The translations under genes and the position numbers were made by a program. Shown in pieces: positions 15,749-23,052 of a stretch of DNA of 64,000 nt. The stretch spans positions 1 through 64,000 of the forward strand of contig CADBAG010000011.1 in assembly GCA_902792635.1 (NCBI GenBank), given 5' to 3'. Numbering within the stretch: the stretch's first letter is position 1; each line of letters begins with the position of its first letter. The notes under the pieces are model-generated. The model saw only the letters and a list, made by a program, of their open reading frames with translations. It did no database searches and was not told where the DNA came from. Source of the DNA: an uncultured Prevotellaceae bacterium (GTDB lineage: Bacteria; Bacteroidota; Bacteroidia; Bacteroidales; Bacteroidaceae).

Positions 15749-16659
15749 CGTATGGTTTCTTCTACCTTCTCTTCCATCGGCTGCAAGGCATCAATCCAAT
15801 GGATCGTGGCACCTCGGCGCTCCATGCCGCGGAACCAGGTCATCTGCCGCTTGGCAAACTGATGGATGGCAATCTCAAGTTGACGGAACATCTCCTCGTA
15901 GCTAAGCTTGCCAATGACATATTCGGTCACGTATTTGTATTCGAGACCATAATAGATAAGGTCTTCGGGTTTGACGCCGCTATTGAGGATGCCGCGTATC
16001 TCGTTGACCATGCCGTTGTCGAGGCGCTTCTTCAGTCGGTCGGTGATCTTGGCGCGTCGTGCCTCGCGGTCGATGCTCACACCCACGATGACACTGTCGA
16101 TAGCCGGGAAAGAACGGTTCTCTGTGGGGTGCTCGAGGTTGTAGGTCTCAATCTCGATGGCACGGATGGCTCGCTGGCAGGAGTCGACATCCGTCGTGTT
16201 GTGCATGTTGCTGCCGGTCTTTTCTTTCAGACTTTGAAGAATAGAGGTCAGTTCTTCAAGACTCTTGCCAGTTAGGCTGTCTCTCAAGGCCTGGTTCTGC
16301 GGGACGGGGGAGAGGTGGTAGCCTTTGAGTACGCTCTCGATATACAGTCCGGTGCCGCCGCAGAGGATAGGTTGCACATCACGGCGCTCGATGTCTTCGT
16401 AAGCCTTGAGGAAGTCCTCCTGATATTGGAAGAGATTATACTTCATGCCTGCGTCGCAGATGTCGATGAGATGATACGGAATCTGTCGGCCGTTGACCAC
16501 ATAGTCGGCTAAGTCTTTGCCTGTGCCGATATCCATGCCGCGGTAGACCTGTCGTGAGTCGCCGGAGATAATCTCTCCACCGAGTTCATAGGCAACATGT
16601 GCGGCAAGATCCGTCTTGCCTGAGGCTGTGGGCCCGAGAATCGTTAATAGCTTCTTCAT
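15733..16659 (-). CDS. miaA: tRNA dimethylallyltransferase (first of two)
   Basis: Adds an isopentenyl group from DMAPP to A37 of tRNAs reading UNN codons. The P-loop GPTASGKTDLA is at residues 9-19, followed by ISGDSRQVYRGMDIGTGK, which binds tRNA and DMAPP. The zinc-free C-terminal region ends in WFRGMERRGATIHWID. The 308 aa are full length. A second, clearly different miaA lies at 36335-37252. Bacteroidota commonly have two copies, and which one carries the canonical activity is not decided here. It lies downstream of gap, separated by a strong terminator. Confidence 0.94.
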   Translation of the reverse strand: MKKLLTILGPTASGKTDLAAHVAYELGGEIISGDSRQVYRGMDIGTGKDLADYVVNGRQIPYHLIDICDAGMKYNLFQYQEDFLKAYEDIERRDVQPILCGGTGLYIESVLKGYHLSPVPQNQALRDSLTGKSLEELTSILQSLKEKTGSNMHNTTDVDSCQRAIRAIEIETYNLEHPTENRSFPAIDSVIVGVSIDREARRAKITDRLKKRLDNGMVNEIRGILNSGVKPEDLIYYGLEYKYVTEYVIGKLSYEEMFRQLEIAIHQFAKRQMTWFRGMERRGATIHWIDALQPMEEKVEETIRILKN

Positions 16660-16686
16660 ACGGTGGCTTAATAATGAAAAGGGTTA

Positions 16687-16720
16687 ATAAAAAAGCCGTC
16701 CGGTACGCAACCGGACGGCT
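16687..16720 (-). terminator. Rho-independent terminator of gap
   Basis: AGCCGTCCGGT pairs perfectly with ACCGGACGGCT over 11 bp with a 5-nt loop. On the minus strand a T run follows (AAAAAA on the plus strand). It is 37 bp past the gap stop codon. Confidence 0.88.
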
Positions 16721-16756
16721 CCACATATTTAGCAAATGAATGTGTGTTCAGTGGTA

Positions 16757-17827
16757 TTACTTCAGCTCAGCGAAGTACTTGATAGTACGAACCATCTGAG
16801 AAGTGTAAGAGTTCTCATTGTCGTACCAGCTGACAACCTGCACCTCGTAAGTGTCGTCGTCGAGCTTCACTACCATTGTCTGAGTAGCGTCGAAGAGTGA
16901 GCCGTAGCGCATGCCGAGGATATCAGAAGAAACGATCTCCTCGTCGTTGTAACCGAAGCTCTCGTTAGCCTCAGCCTTCATAGCTGCGTTAACGCTCTCA
17001 ACTGTAACGTCCTTACCCTTAACAACAGCGTAGAGCAGAGTTGTAGAGCCATCAGGTACAGGCACGCGCTGTGCAGCACCGATGAGCTTACCGTTCAGCT
17101 CAGGAAGAACGAGGCCGATAGCCTTAGCTGCGCCAGAAGAAGCAGGAGTGATATTGCAAGCACCTGCACGGCTGCGGCGGAGGTTACCCTTACGCTGAGG
17201 ACCGTCGAGGATCATCTGGTCGCCAGTGTAAGCGTGGATGGTCTGCATGATACCAGCCTGGATAGGATACTTGTCGTTCAGAGCCTTTGCCATAGGAGCC
17301 AGGCAGTTTGTTGTGCAAGAAGCAGCGCTGATGATCTGGTCGTCCTTAGTCAGAGTCTGGTTGTTCACGTTGAAGACGATGGTCTTCAGATCGTTGCCTG
17401 CAGGAGCAGAGATAACGACCTTCTTAGCACCAGCCTTGATGTGAGCCATGCTCTTATCCTTAGAAGTATAGAAACCTGTGCACTCGAGAACGACGTCGAT
17501 GTCGAGAGCGCCCCAAGGAAGGTTAGCTGCATCCTTCTCCTTGTAGATAGTGATCTTCTTGCCATCTACCTCGATGTAACCAGCAGCTTCCTTACCATTC
17601 TCAGTGAACGGAGTATCGTTGAAAGAAACTGTATGGACGGGCTTCTCACCGATGATGCCCTGATAACCACCGTGAGTGGTATCATACTTCAGGAGCTGAG
17701 CCAGCATCTTAGGGCTGGTCAGGTCGTTGATAGCAACAACCTCATAACCGGGAGCTGCGAACATCTGACGGAAAGCCAGACGGCCGATACGGCCGAAACC
17801 ATTGATAGCTACTTTTACGTTTGCCAT
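16757..17827 (-). CDS. gap: Glyceraldehyde-3-phosphate dehydrogenase, type I
   Basis: The NAD-dependent glycolytic enzyme that makes 1,3-bisphosphoglycerate; cytosolic tetramer. The Rossmann motif [13 protein letters not shown] is at the N-terminus. The active-site cysteine lies in [12 protein letters not shown] (about residue 168). NxxxYTGDQ-type [13 protein letters not shown] and [14 protein letters not shown] complete the family pattern. The length of 356 aa is slightly above the usual 335-340, through a small insertion in the N-terminal half ([17 protein letters not shown] region). Monocistronic, with its own terminator. Codon use looks typical of a highly expressed gene. Confidence 0.97.
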   Translation of the reverse strand: MANVKVAINGFGRIGRLAFRQMFAAPGYEVVAINDLTSPKMLAQLLKYDTTHGGYQGIIGEKPVHTVSFNDTPFTENGKEAAGYIEVDGKKITIYKEKDAANLPWGALDIDVVLECTGFYTSKDKSMAHIKAGAKKVVISAPAGNDLKTIVFNVNNQTLTKDDQIISAASCTTNCLAPMAKALNDKYPIQAGIMQTIHAYTGDQMILDGPQRKGNLRRSRAGACNITPASSGAAKAIGLVLPELNGKLIGAAQRVPVPDGSTTLLYAVVKGKDVTVESVNAAMKAEANESFGYNDEEIVSSDILGMRYGSLFDATQTMVVKLDDDTYEVQVVSWYDNENSYTSQMVRTIKYFAELK

Positions 17828-17895
17828 TTTACTTTGTTATTTATAAAGGTTTATAAAATGTATTTCCGAAAGAACTTTTCTTCTTTTTTCGGTTG

Positions 17896-17923
17896 CAAAG
17901 ATACAATTTATTTTCTAATTTTG
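17896..17923. promoter_or_regulatory. Divergent promoter -7 boxes for gap (-) and mscL (+)
   Basis: TATCTTTG on the minus strand (17896-17903) faces gap. TAATTTTG on the plus strand (17916-17923) faces mscL, 150 bp before its start. Upstream TTTG boxes are not clear for either, so confidence is moderate. Confidence 0.5.
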
Positions 17924-18073
17924 CAGATAGTATGAGTATTAAATAATATAAAAAACATGAACGCTCAGACAATTATAAGGCAATTGTAGCACTCTTGTTT
18001 TATGTGTGCAATATTGACTTTGCAATTCGTCCTTTGATTATTAATTAAATGCTTACACATATTTATATAGGAC

Positions 18074-18493
18074 ATGGGAAAATTTTTAGAAGAGTTCAAG
18101 GCTTTTGCTGTAAAGGGCAATGCCGTTGACATGGCAGTCGGTGTCATCATCGGCGGTGCCTTTGGTAAGATTGTCAGTAGTATTGTTGACGACATCATCA
18201 TGCCGCCTATCGGCTGGCTCATCGGTGGTGTGAATTTCTCGGATCTGAAGATCAAGTTGCCGACGGTGGAGATCCCGGGCGTAGAGAAGATGGAAGCAGC
18301 GACCATCAACTATGGTCATTTCATCCAGACGCTGCTCGACTTCATCATCATCGCTTTCTGCGTCTTCCTGTTGGTCAAGGCTATCAACACGCTGACGCGG
18401 AAGAAAGAGGATGCGCCTACGCCCCCTCCCGTGCCTTCCAAAGAGGAGCAGCTGCTCACGGAGATCAGAGATCTGATGAAGGAGAAGAAATAA
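18074..18493 (+). CDS. mscL: Large-conductance mechanosensitive channel
   Basis: A homopentameric inner-membrane channel that opens under membrane tension to release solutes during osmotic down-shock. The N-terminal amphipathic helix [14 protein letters not shown] is followed by TM1 with the glycine-rich pore lining ([18 protein letters not shown]). A periplasmic loop and TM2 (about 78-98, [18 protein letters not shown]) come next, then a cytoplasmic bundle helix. The 139 aa are normal. The TAA stop is the first base triplet of a 16-bp inverted repeat that could end its transcript. Confidence 0.97.
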   Translation: MGKFLEEFKAFAVKGNAVDMAVGVIIGGAFGKIVSSIVDDIIMPPIGWLIGGVNFSDLKIKLPTVEIPGVEKMEAATINYGHFIQTLLDFIIIAFCVFLLVKAINTLTRKKEDAPTPPPVPSKEEQLLTEIRDLMKEKK

Positions 18494-18527
18494 TTAAAGG
18501 GCGGCCACAAGGGCCGCCCTTTAATTA
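18491..18527 (+). terminator. Hairpin at mscL stop codon (GGGCGGCC family, copy P3)
   Basis: TAATTAAAGGGCGGCC (18491-18506) pairs perfectly with GGCCGCCCTTTAATTA (18512-18527) around a 5-nt loop. The first three bases are the mscL stop codon. There is no long T run, so terminator function is inferred; it also belongs to the dispersed GTAGGGGCGG/GGGCGGCC palindrome family. Confidence 0.6.
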
Positions 18528-18528
18528 T

Positions 18529-18627
18529 TTCGAGCTGTACGGTTGATTTTCTTTCTGTTTGGGACAGTGCCTCTCCGAGGCACTATCAACTATAAGTAGA
18601 GAAGGAAGTTCAACCGTACAGCTCGAA
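18529..18627. repeat. Inverted repeat element with central hairpin
   Basis: Perfect 18-bp arms at 18529-18546 (TTCGAGCTGTACGGTTGA) and 18610-18627 flank about 63 bp. That interval holds AGTGCCTC/GAGGCACT with a TCC loop (18566-18584). The left half matches the reverse complement of the element at 138-198. The right arm ends directly at the stop codon of the 50-residue ORF at 18628. Confidence 0.85.
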
Positions 18628-18780
18628 TTATTTCCGGATATAGTCTTTCGAGACTAAATCGTAATAGAGCGATTCGAGCTCGCCGAGGGTGAGCTTCTCC
18701 ACACTGTGTTCTATCGTGCGGATCAGCTCATCGCGGCGTGCGGCATTGTCACTGTCGAAGGAAGTGAAAACCTTACTCAT
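18628..18780 (-). CDS. Small hypothetical protein (50 aa) after guaA
   Basis: An open frame beginning MSKVFTSFDSDNAARRDELI and ending YYDLVSKDYIRK, with a stop at 18628-18630. It starts 23 bp after the guaA stop on the same strand. The predicted product is acidic-basic and helical, with no membrane segment. The stop codon abuts an 18-bp inverted-repeat arm. No family is recognised. A second gene of the guaA transcript is the simplest reading. Confidence 0.55.
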   Translation of the reverse strand: MSKVFTSFDSDNAARRDELIRTIEHSVEKLTLGELESLYYDLVSKDYIRK

Positions 18781-18803
18781 GATATGAATTCATTGAGAAA
18801 GTC

Positions 18804-20348
18804 TTACTCCCATTCGATTGTCGATGGCGGTTTTGAGGAGATGTCGTAGCAAACGCGGTTCACTCCCTTGACCTTGCGTATGATCTCGTTGGAGACATCT
18901 GCCATGAAGTCGTAAGGCAGGTGTGCCCAGTCGGCAGTCATGGCGTCCATGGAGGTCACGGCGCGCAGAGCCACAGGGTGCTCATAGGTACGCTCATCGC
19001 CCATCACTCCCACGGAGCGGATGGTGGAGAGCAGTACGGTGCCGGCCTGCCAGACGTTGTCGTAGAGCGAGGTGCCGTCTGGCATCTTGTATTCGTGCAT
19101 CTTCTCGATATAGATGTCGTCGGCATCCTGCAGGATACGTACTTTCTCGCGGGTGATGTCGCCAAGGATACGTACGGCAAGACCGGGGCCCGGGAAAGGA
19201 TGGCGCTTGATGAGGCGCTCGGGCATCTTCAGCTCATAACCCACGCGGCGCACCTCGTCCTTGAACAGCCATTTCAGCGGCTCGCAGAGCTGGAGCTTCA
19301 TGTCCTTAGGCAGGCCTCCCACATTGTGGTGACTCTTGATGGTCATACCTGTGATGCTCAGACTCTCGATGCGGTCAGGATAAATCGTACCCTGGGCGAG
19401 CCATTTGGCATCCGTGATCTTCTTGGCCTCAGCGTTGAACACCTCCACGAAGTCGCGACCGATGATCTTACGCTTCTTCTCCGGGTCGGTGACACCTTCG
19501 AGGTCCTTGAAGAACTTGTCACTGGCATCGACGCCGATGACGTTCAGGCCGAGCCCGTTGTAGGCATCCATAACCTTTGTGAACTCGTTCTTGCGCAGCA
19601 TGCCGTGGTCGACGAAGATACAAGTGAGGTTCTTGCCGATGGCACGGTGCAGCAGGGTAGCGCAGACGGAAGAGTCGACACCACCAGAGAGGCCGAGGAT
19701 GACGCGGTCGTTGCCGATCTGCTCGCGCAGCTCCTTGACGGTGCTCTCCACAAAAGAGGCGGGGCTCCACTCCTGCTTACTGCCGCAGATATCCACGACA
19801 AAGTTTTTCAGCAGTTGCTTGCCCTGGAGAGTGTGGTACACCTCGGGGTGGAACTGCACGCACCACACGCGGTCGTTGTCGTTGGCGAAGGCAGCGTACT
19901 TGACGTCGGCTGTCGAGCCGATGATGTGATAGTCTTTGGGGATGGCGGTGATGGTGTCACCGTGACTCATCCATACCTGTGAGCCTTTCTCGAAGCCTTT
20001 GAAGATCGGCGACTGAGTGTCGATGGTCTCGAGGTTGGCGCGGCCATACTCGCGGGTGCCCGTCTGCTCCACAGAGCCACCGAGCGAGTAGCTGATGAAC
20101 TGGGCTCCGTAGCAGATGCCGAGCACGGGGTAGTGGCCGATGATCTGAGAGAGGTCAACCTTGAACGCTTCCTTGTCGTGGACAGAGTAAGGACTGCCAC
20201 TGAGAATGACACCAATGATGGATGGGTCATCCTTCGGGAACTTGTTGTAAGGCAGAATCTCACAGAACGTGTCCAGCTCGCGCACACGACGGCCGATGAG
20301 CTGCGTGGTCTGCGATCCGAAGTCGAGAATGATGATTTTCTGTTGCAT
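18804..20348 (-). CDS. guaA: GMP synthase (glutamine-hydrolysing)
   Basis: Converts XMP to GMP using ATP and glutamine. The N-terminal class I glutamine amidotransferase domain has the nucleophile in GICYGAQ and the partner His/Glu in QFHPEVYH. The PP-loop synthetase domain has LSGGVDSSV. The C-terminal dimerisation domain has [14 protein letters not shown] and ends [15 protein letters not shown]. The start is placed at MQQKIIIL (514 aa), 1 bp after the upstream nucleotidyltransferase stop. A longer ATG at 20405 would overlap that gene by 56 bp and add unrelated residues. Last large gene of a leftward operon. Confidence 0.95.
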   Translation of the reverse strand: MQQKIIILDFGSQTTQLIGRRVRELDTFCEILPYNKFPKDDPSIIGVILSGSPYSVHDKEAFKVDLSQIIGHYPVLGICYGAQFISYSLGGSVEQTGTREYGRANLETIDTQSPIFKGFEKGSQVWMSHGDTITAIPKDYHIIGSTADVKYAAFANDNDRVWCVQFHPEVYHTLQGKQLLKNFVVDICGSKQEWSPASFVESTVKELREQIGNDRVILGLSGGVDSSVCATLLHRAIGKNLTCIFVDHGMLRKNEFTKVMDAYNGLGLNVIGVDASDKFFKDLEGVTDPEKKRKIIGRDFVEVFNAEAKKITDAKWLAQGTIYPDRIESLSITGMTIKSHHNVGGLPKDMKLQLCEPLKWLFKDEVRRVGYELKMPERLIKRHPFPGPGLAVRILGDITREKVRILQDADDIYIEKMHEYKMPDGTSLYDNVWQAGTVLLSTIRSVGVMGDERTYEHPVALRAVTSMDAMTADWAHLPYDFMADVSNEIIRKVKGVNRVCYDISSKPPSTIEWE

Positions 20349-20349
20349 A

Positions 20350-21171
20350 TTATATAGTTGTAAGAAATTTCTCTGCCTCATGCAGCGTATCGAGCTTGCC
20401 GACATCCATCAGCTTGAGGTCCTTCTTGTAGTAGCCTTTGATGGGGATGCGGCGGCAGATGGTGAGATAGAAGTCCATGATCGGGAACTTGTCGGGAGCA
20501 CCGACCATATAGGTGAACATTCGGGGATAGAAAAGATGTATGCCACTGAAAGCAAAGAGCCTGAGCCCTGCCACGGTGAGCGGCTCGTCGGTAGCGACGA
20601 TGGGATAATGCTGACTCTCCAAGGCTTCTTTCACCTCGGGCCAGGGCGACTTCACTTCTCCGGTCTCGATGTTGACCCATCCCACGAGTAGCATGTTCTC
20701 GTTGAAGACGAGATAGCGCTTCGTCTTGCGCCAACTCACGAGCAACTGTGCGCCCGCCATCTGATGAGGAATGCCGCAGTCGGGGCACATCACTTTCTGG
20801 TCAAGATTATAGAACTTGCCCAAGTCGACATTGCTCAGGATGTCGACATTGTGGATGAGAATCGGCAGGTTGGAGCGGAAGAGGTGGGCCGCCTTACGCA
20901 GTCCACCACCCGTATCGAGGAGTTTGTCGGTCTCGTCGCTGATCTGTATGTCAAGCCCGAAGTTGTCGTTCTTCTTCAGATAGTCGATGATCTGATTGGA
21001 GAAATGATGGACATTGACGACGAGATGGTCGAATCCGGCATCCCGCAGCTTATAGATGACGCGCTGAATAAGCGGCATGCCGCCTACTGGCACCATGGCT
21101 TTTGGCATCGTGTCGGTAAGCGGCTTGAGGCGGGTACCCATGCCCGCGGCAAATATCATTGCTTGCATCAT
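20350..21171 (-). CDS. Sugar-1-phosphate nucleotidyltransferase, MurU-like
   Basis: A nucleotidyltransferase of the NTP_transferase fold that would join a sugar-1-phosphate to a nucleotide. The signature [20 protein letters not shown] is at residues 7-26, and VNVHHF and HNVDILSN follow. The 273 aa compare with about 225-240 in MurU. It follows a predicted sugar kinase of the AmgK type in the same operon, the arrangement known for MurNAc/GlcNAc recycling to UDP-MurNAc. The substrate is an inference from that pairing; mannose-1-phosphate guanylyltransferase-like activity is the alternative. Its ATG overlaps the stop of a 34-residue ORF. Confidence 0.8.
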   Translation of the reverse strand: MMQAMIFAAGMGTRLKPLTDTMPKAMVPVGGMPLIQRVIYKLRDAGFDHLVVNVHHFSNQIIDYLKKNDNFGLDIQISDETDKLLDTGGGLRKAAHLFRSNLPILIHNVDILSNVDLGKFYNLDQKVMCPDCGIPHQMAGAQLLVSWRKTKRYLVFNENMLLVGWVNIETGEVKSPWPEVKEALESQHYPIVATDEPLTVAGLRLFAFSGIHLFYPRMFTYMVGAPDKFPIMDFYLTICRRIPIKGYYKKDLKLMDVGKLDTLHEAEKFLTTI

Positions 21172-21272
21172 AGTGATTCAAGCCATTTCCTCCCAGACGG
21201 AGTCTTCTTCATCCAGAAAAGGAATGAGAAGGCGAAGACTGCAATGAGTCCAAAAGTCATAATCATTATCAT
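21168..21272 (-). CDS. Small single-pass membrane peptide (34 aa)
   Basis: An open frame MIMIMTFGLIAVFAFSFLFW followed by [14 protein letters not shown]: one hydrophobic helix and a basic tail. It starts 3 bp after the kinase-RapZ stop and its TGA overlaps the ATGATG of the nucleotidyltransferase, so it is tightly packed in the operon. The positive-inside rule predicts the C-terminal tail in the cytoplasm. No family is recognised. Confidence 0.55.
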   Translation of the reverse strand: MIMIMTFGLIAVFAFSFLFWMKKTPSGRKWLESL

Positions 21273-21275
21273 ATG

Positions 21276-22820
21276 TTATTTCTTCGCTGGTAATATTTGT
21301 TGAATGTTTTGCTCACGATGTGTGACATGCACCTCGATGCCGAACTTCTTGTTGAGATGCTCGGCGAGATGCTGGGCACTGTAGACAGAGCGGTGCTGAC
21401 CACCAGTGCAGCCGAAGCAGAACATCAGATGGGTGAAGCCGCGCTGGATATAGCGCGCCACATGCTTGTCGGCAAGGGCGTAGACATGGTCGAGGAACTC
21501 AAGAATCTCGCCGTCGTCCTCCAGGAAGCGGATGACCGGCTCATCGAGGCCCGTGAGCTTCTTGTAAGGCTCATAGCGGCCGGGGTTGTGTGTCGAACGG
21601 CAGTCGAAGACATAACCGCCGCCGTTGCCCGATGGATCCTCAGGGATGCCTTTCTTATACGAGAAACTGTAGACATCGACTACCAGCGGACCTTTACCAT
21701 CATATTTGGAGAATGTCGGCAGTCCGTCCTGCGGGTGCTTGGGATAGATGTCACTGTTCGTGGTCTTGAATCCGTCTTTTCGCGGCTGAACCACCGGGTC
21801 TTTGTGTGCAAATTGCGGCAACTCCGTGAGCCGGGTCAGCACATCGCGCAGATAAGGGTAGGGGAGCAGGTCCTCGCGCAGCTTGAGCAGATCGCGCAGG
21901 TTATCCATGGCCGGCGGGATGCTGTCGATGAAATGTTGCTTATGCTCGAAATAACCGCGGAAGCCATAGGCACCCAACACTTGCATCGTGCGGAAGAGTA
22001 CGAAAAGTGTGAGCCGGCCGGCGAAATGCCTAACAGTCGGCACCTCGGTATATTGCTTCAGTGCGTCATAATATTCTGCGATGAGCTCGCGGCGAAGCTT
22101 GAAGGAGTATTTAGCGGAGGCCTGCCACAGGAACGAGGCGATGTCATAATAGAACGGCCCTTTACGTCCACCTTGGAAGTCGATGAAATAAGGATTACCG
22201 TCTTTGTCGAGCATGACATTGCGAGCCTGGAAGTCGCGATAGAGGAATCCTTCGTTCGACTCTGAGGTGAGGTCGCGCGCCAAGCTGCGGAAGTTAGCCT
22301 CAAGGTGCACCTCATTGAAGTCGAGCTCCGAGGGCTTCAGAAAACAATATTTGAAGTAGTTGAGGTCGAAGAGCACACCCTCGACATCAAACTCCGGCTG
22401 TGGATAGCATGCGCTCCAGTCCATGCCGCGAGCGCCACGGATCTGAAGGTTCGGCAGAGCACGTATGGTCTTCTTTAGCAGTTCCTGCTCGGCGAGATTA
22501 TAGCGTCCTCCTGCTTCTCGTCCGCCTTTAATGGCATCGAAGAGTGAGGTGAAGCCGAGGTCCGTCTGCAAGTAGCGCATCTCGTCATCGCTCACGGCGA
22601 GCACCTCAGGCACCGGCAGTTTCTGTTGGACAAAATGGCGGTCGATAGAGATGAAGGCATGGTCTTCCTCCTGACTTGTGCCCACGACACCGATGACCGT
22701 CTTACCGTTGCCATCTGACAGGCGGTAATACTGACGGTTGCTGCCTGCTCCCGCGAGCTTCTCTACATGAGCAGGCTCCTTGCCTGCCCATTTCTTATAT
22801 AGTTCAATGAGTTGCTGCAT
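21276..22820 (-). CDS. Fusion: APH-type sugar kinase + RapZ C-terminal domain
   Basis: Two domains in one 514-aa chain. Residues 1 to about 340 form an aminoglycoside phosphotransferase (choline kinase-like) fold, with YRDFQARNVMLDKDGNPYFIDFQGG giving the catalytic base and metal Asp; this family includes the MurNAc/GlcNAc anomeric kinase AmgK. Residues from about 365 match the RapZ C-terminal domain: YVFDCRSTHNPGR, TGLDEPVIRFLED and FCFGCTGGQHRSV. In E. coli that domain binds glucosamine-6-phosphate. The RapZ N-terminal P-loop domain is absent. The neighbour is a MurU-like nucleotidyltransferase, so a role in cell-wall amino sugar recycling is inferred. Confidence 0.85.
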   Translation of the reverse strand: MQQLIELYKKWAGKEPAHVEKLAGAGSNRQYYRLSDGNGKTVIGVVGTSQEEDHAFISIDRHFVQQKLPVPEVLAVSDDEMRYLQTDLGFTSLFDAIKGGREAGGRYNLAEQELLKKTIRALPNLQIRGARGMDWSACYPQPEFDVEGVLFDLNYFKYCFLKPSELDFNEVHLEANFRSLARDLTSESNEGFLYRDFQARNVMLDKDGNPYFIDFQGGRKGPFYYDIASFLWQASAKYSFKLRRELIAEYYDALKQYTEVPTVRHFAGRLTLFVLFRTMQVLGAYGFRGYFEHKQHFIDSIPPAMDNLRDLLKLREDLLPYPYLRDVLTRLTELPQFAHKDPVVQPRKDGFKTTNSDIYPKHPQDGLPTFSKYDGKGPLVVDVYSFSYKKGIPEDPSGNGGGYVFDCRSTHNPGRYEPYKKLTGLDEPVIRFLEDDGEILEFLDHVYALADKHVARYIQRGFTHLMFCFGCTGGQHRSVYSAQHLAEHLNKKFGIEVHVTHREQNIQQILPAKK

Positions 22821-23025
22821 CCTGTTCGTGTTCTTGCCTCAAGTCATCGAAGAACTTCTTTGTCTTGCGGCGATATTCATAGTTGGCGATGAGTGCATCG
22901 ACGACGAAGAGCAGCATCATGATTCCTAACGACATCCAGAACGAATGAGTCAGGAAGACGAGGCCGGCGCAGATAAGCAGAAACAAGGCTATCTTCTGCC
23001 AGTTAATGTGCAATTTCTTTATCAT
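22804..23025 (-). CDS. Hypothetical small membrane protein (73 aa)
   Basis: Two adjacent hydrophobic segments (about 12-27 and 30-46) follow a short basic N-terminus, and a charged helical tail (ANYEYRRKTKKFFDDLRQ) follows. It overlaps the kinase-RapZ gene by 17 bp and heads the operon. The -7 box at 23030-23037 is so close to the ATG that the transcript may be nearly leaderless. The family is not recognised; 2TM Bacteroidota membrane proteins of this size are common. Confidence 0.75.
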   Translation of the reverse strand: MIKKLHINWQKIALFLLICAGLVFLTHSFWMSLGIMMLLFVVDALIANYEYRRKTKKFFDDLRQEHEQDAATH

Positions 23026-23029
23026 GGAG

Positions 23030-23037
23030 CAAAGATA
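23030..23037 (-). promoter_or_regulatory. Promoter -7 box, possible leaderless start
   Basis: TATCTTTG on the minus strand ends 4 bp before the ATG of the 73-aa gene. With the usual 6-7 bp to the transcription start, the mRNA would begin at or within a base or two of the start codon. It sits in a 27-bp gap after the LplA-LipA gene. No -33 box was found. Confidence 0.4.
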
Positions 23038-23052
23038 ATCATTTTTAGGCGA

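Noticed and set aside
15578-16275. Plus-strand Phe-rich membrane-like ORFs
   Set aside because: They arise from TTTCATT/TTTCAAT simple repeats and then run antisense through miaA.
20349-20405. Longer guaA start
   Set aside because: The extra 19 residues overlap the upstream nucleotidyltransferase and do not resemble Gua[12 protein letters not shown] is the expected N-terminus.
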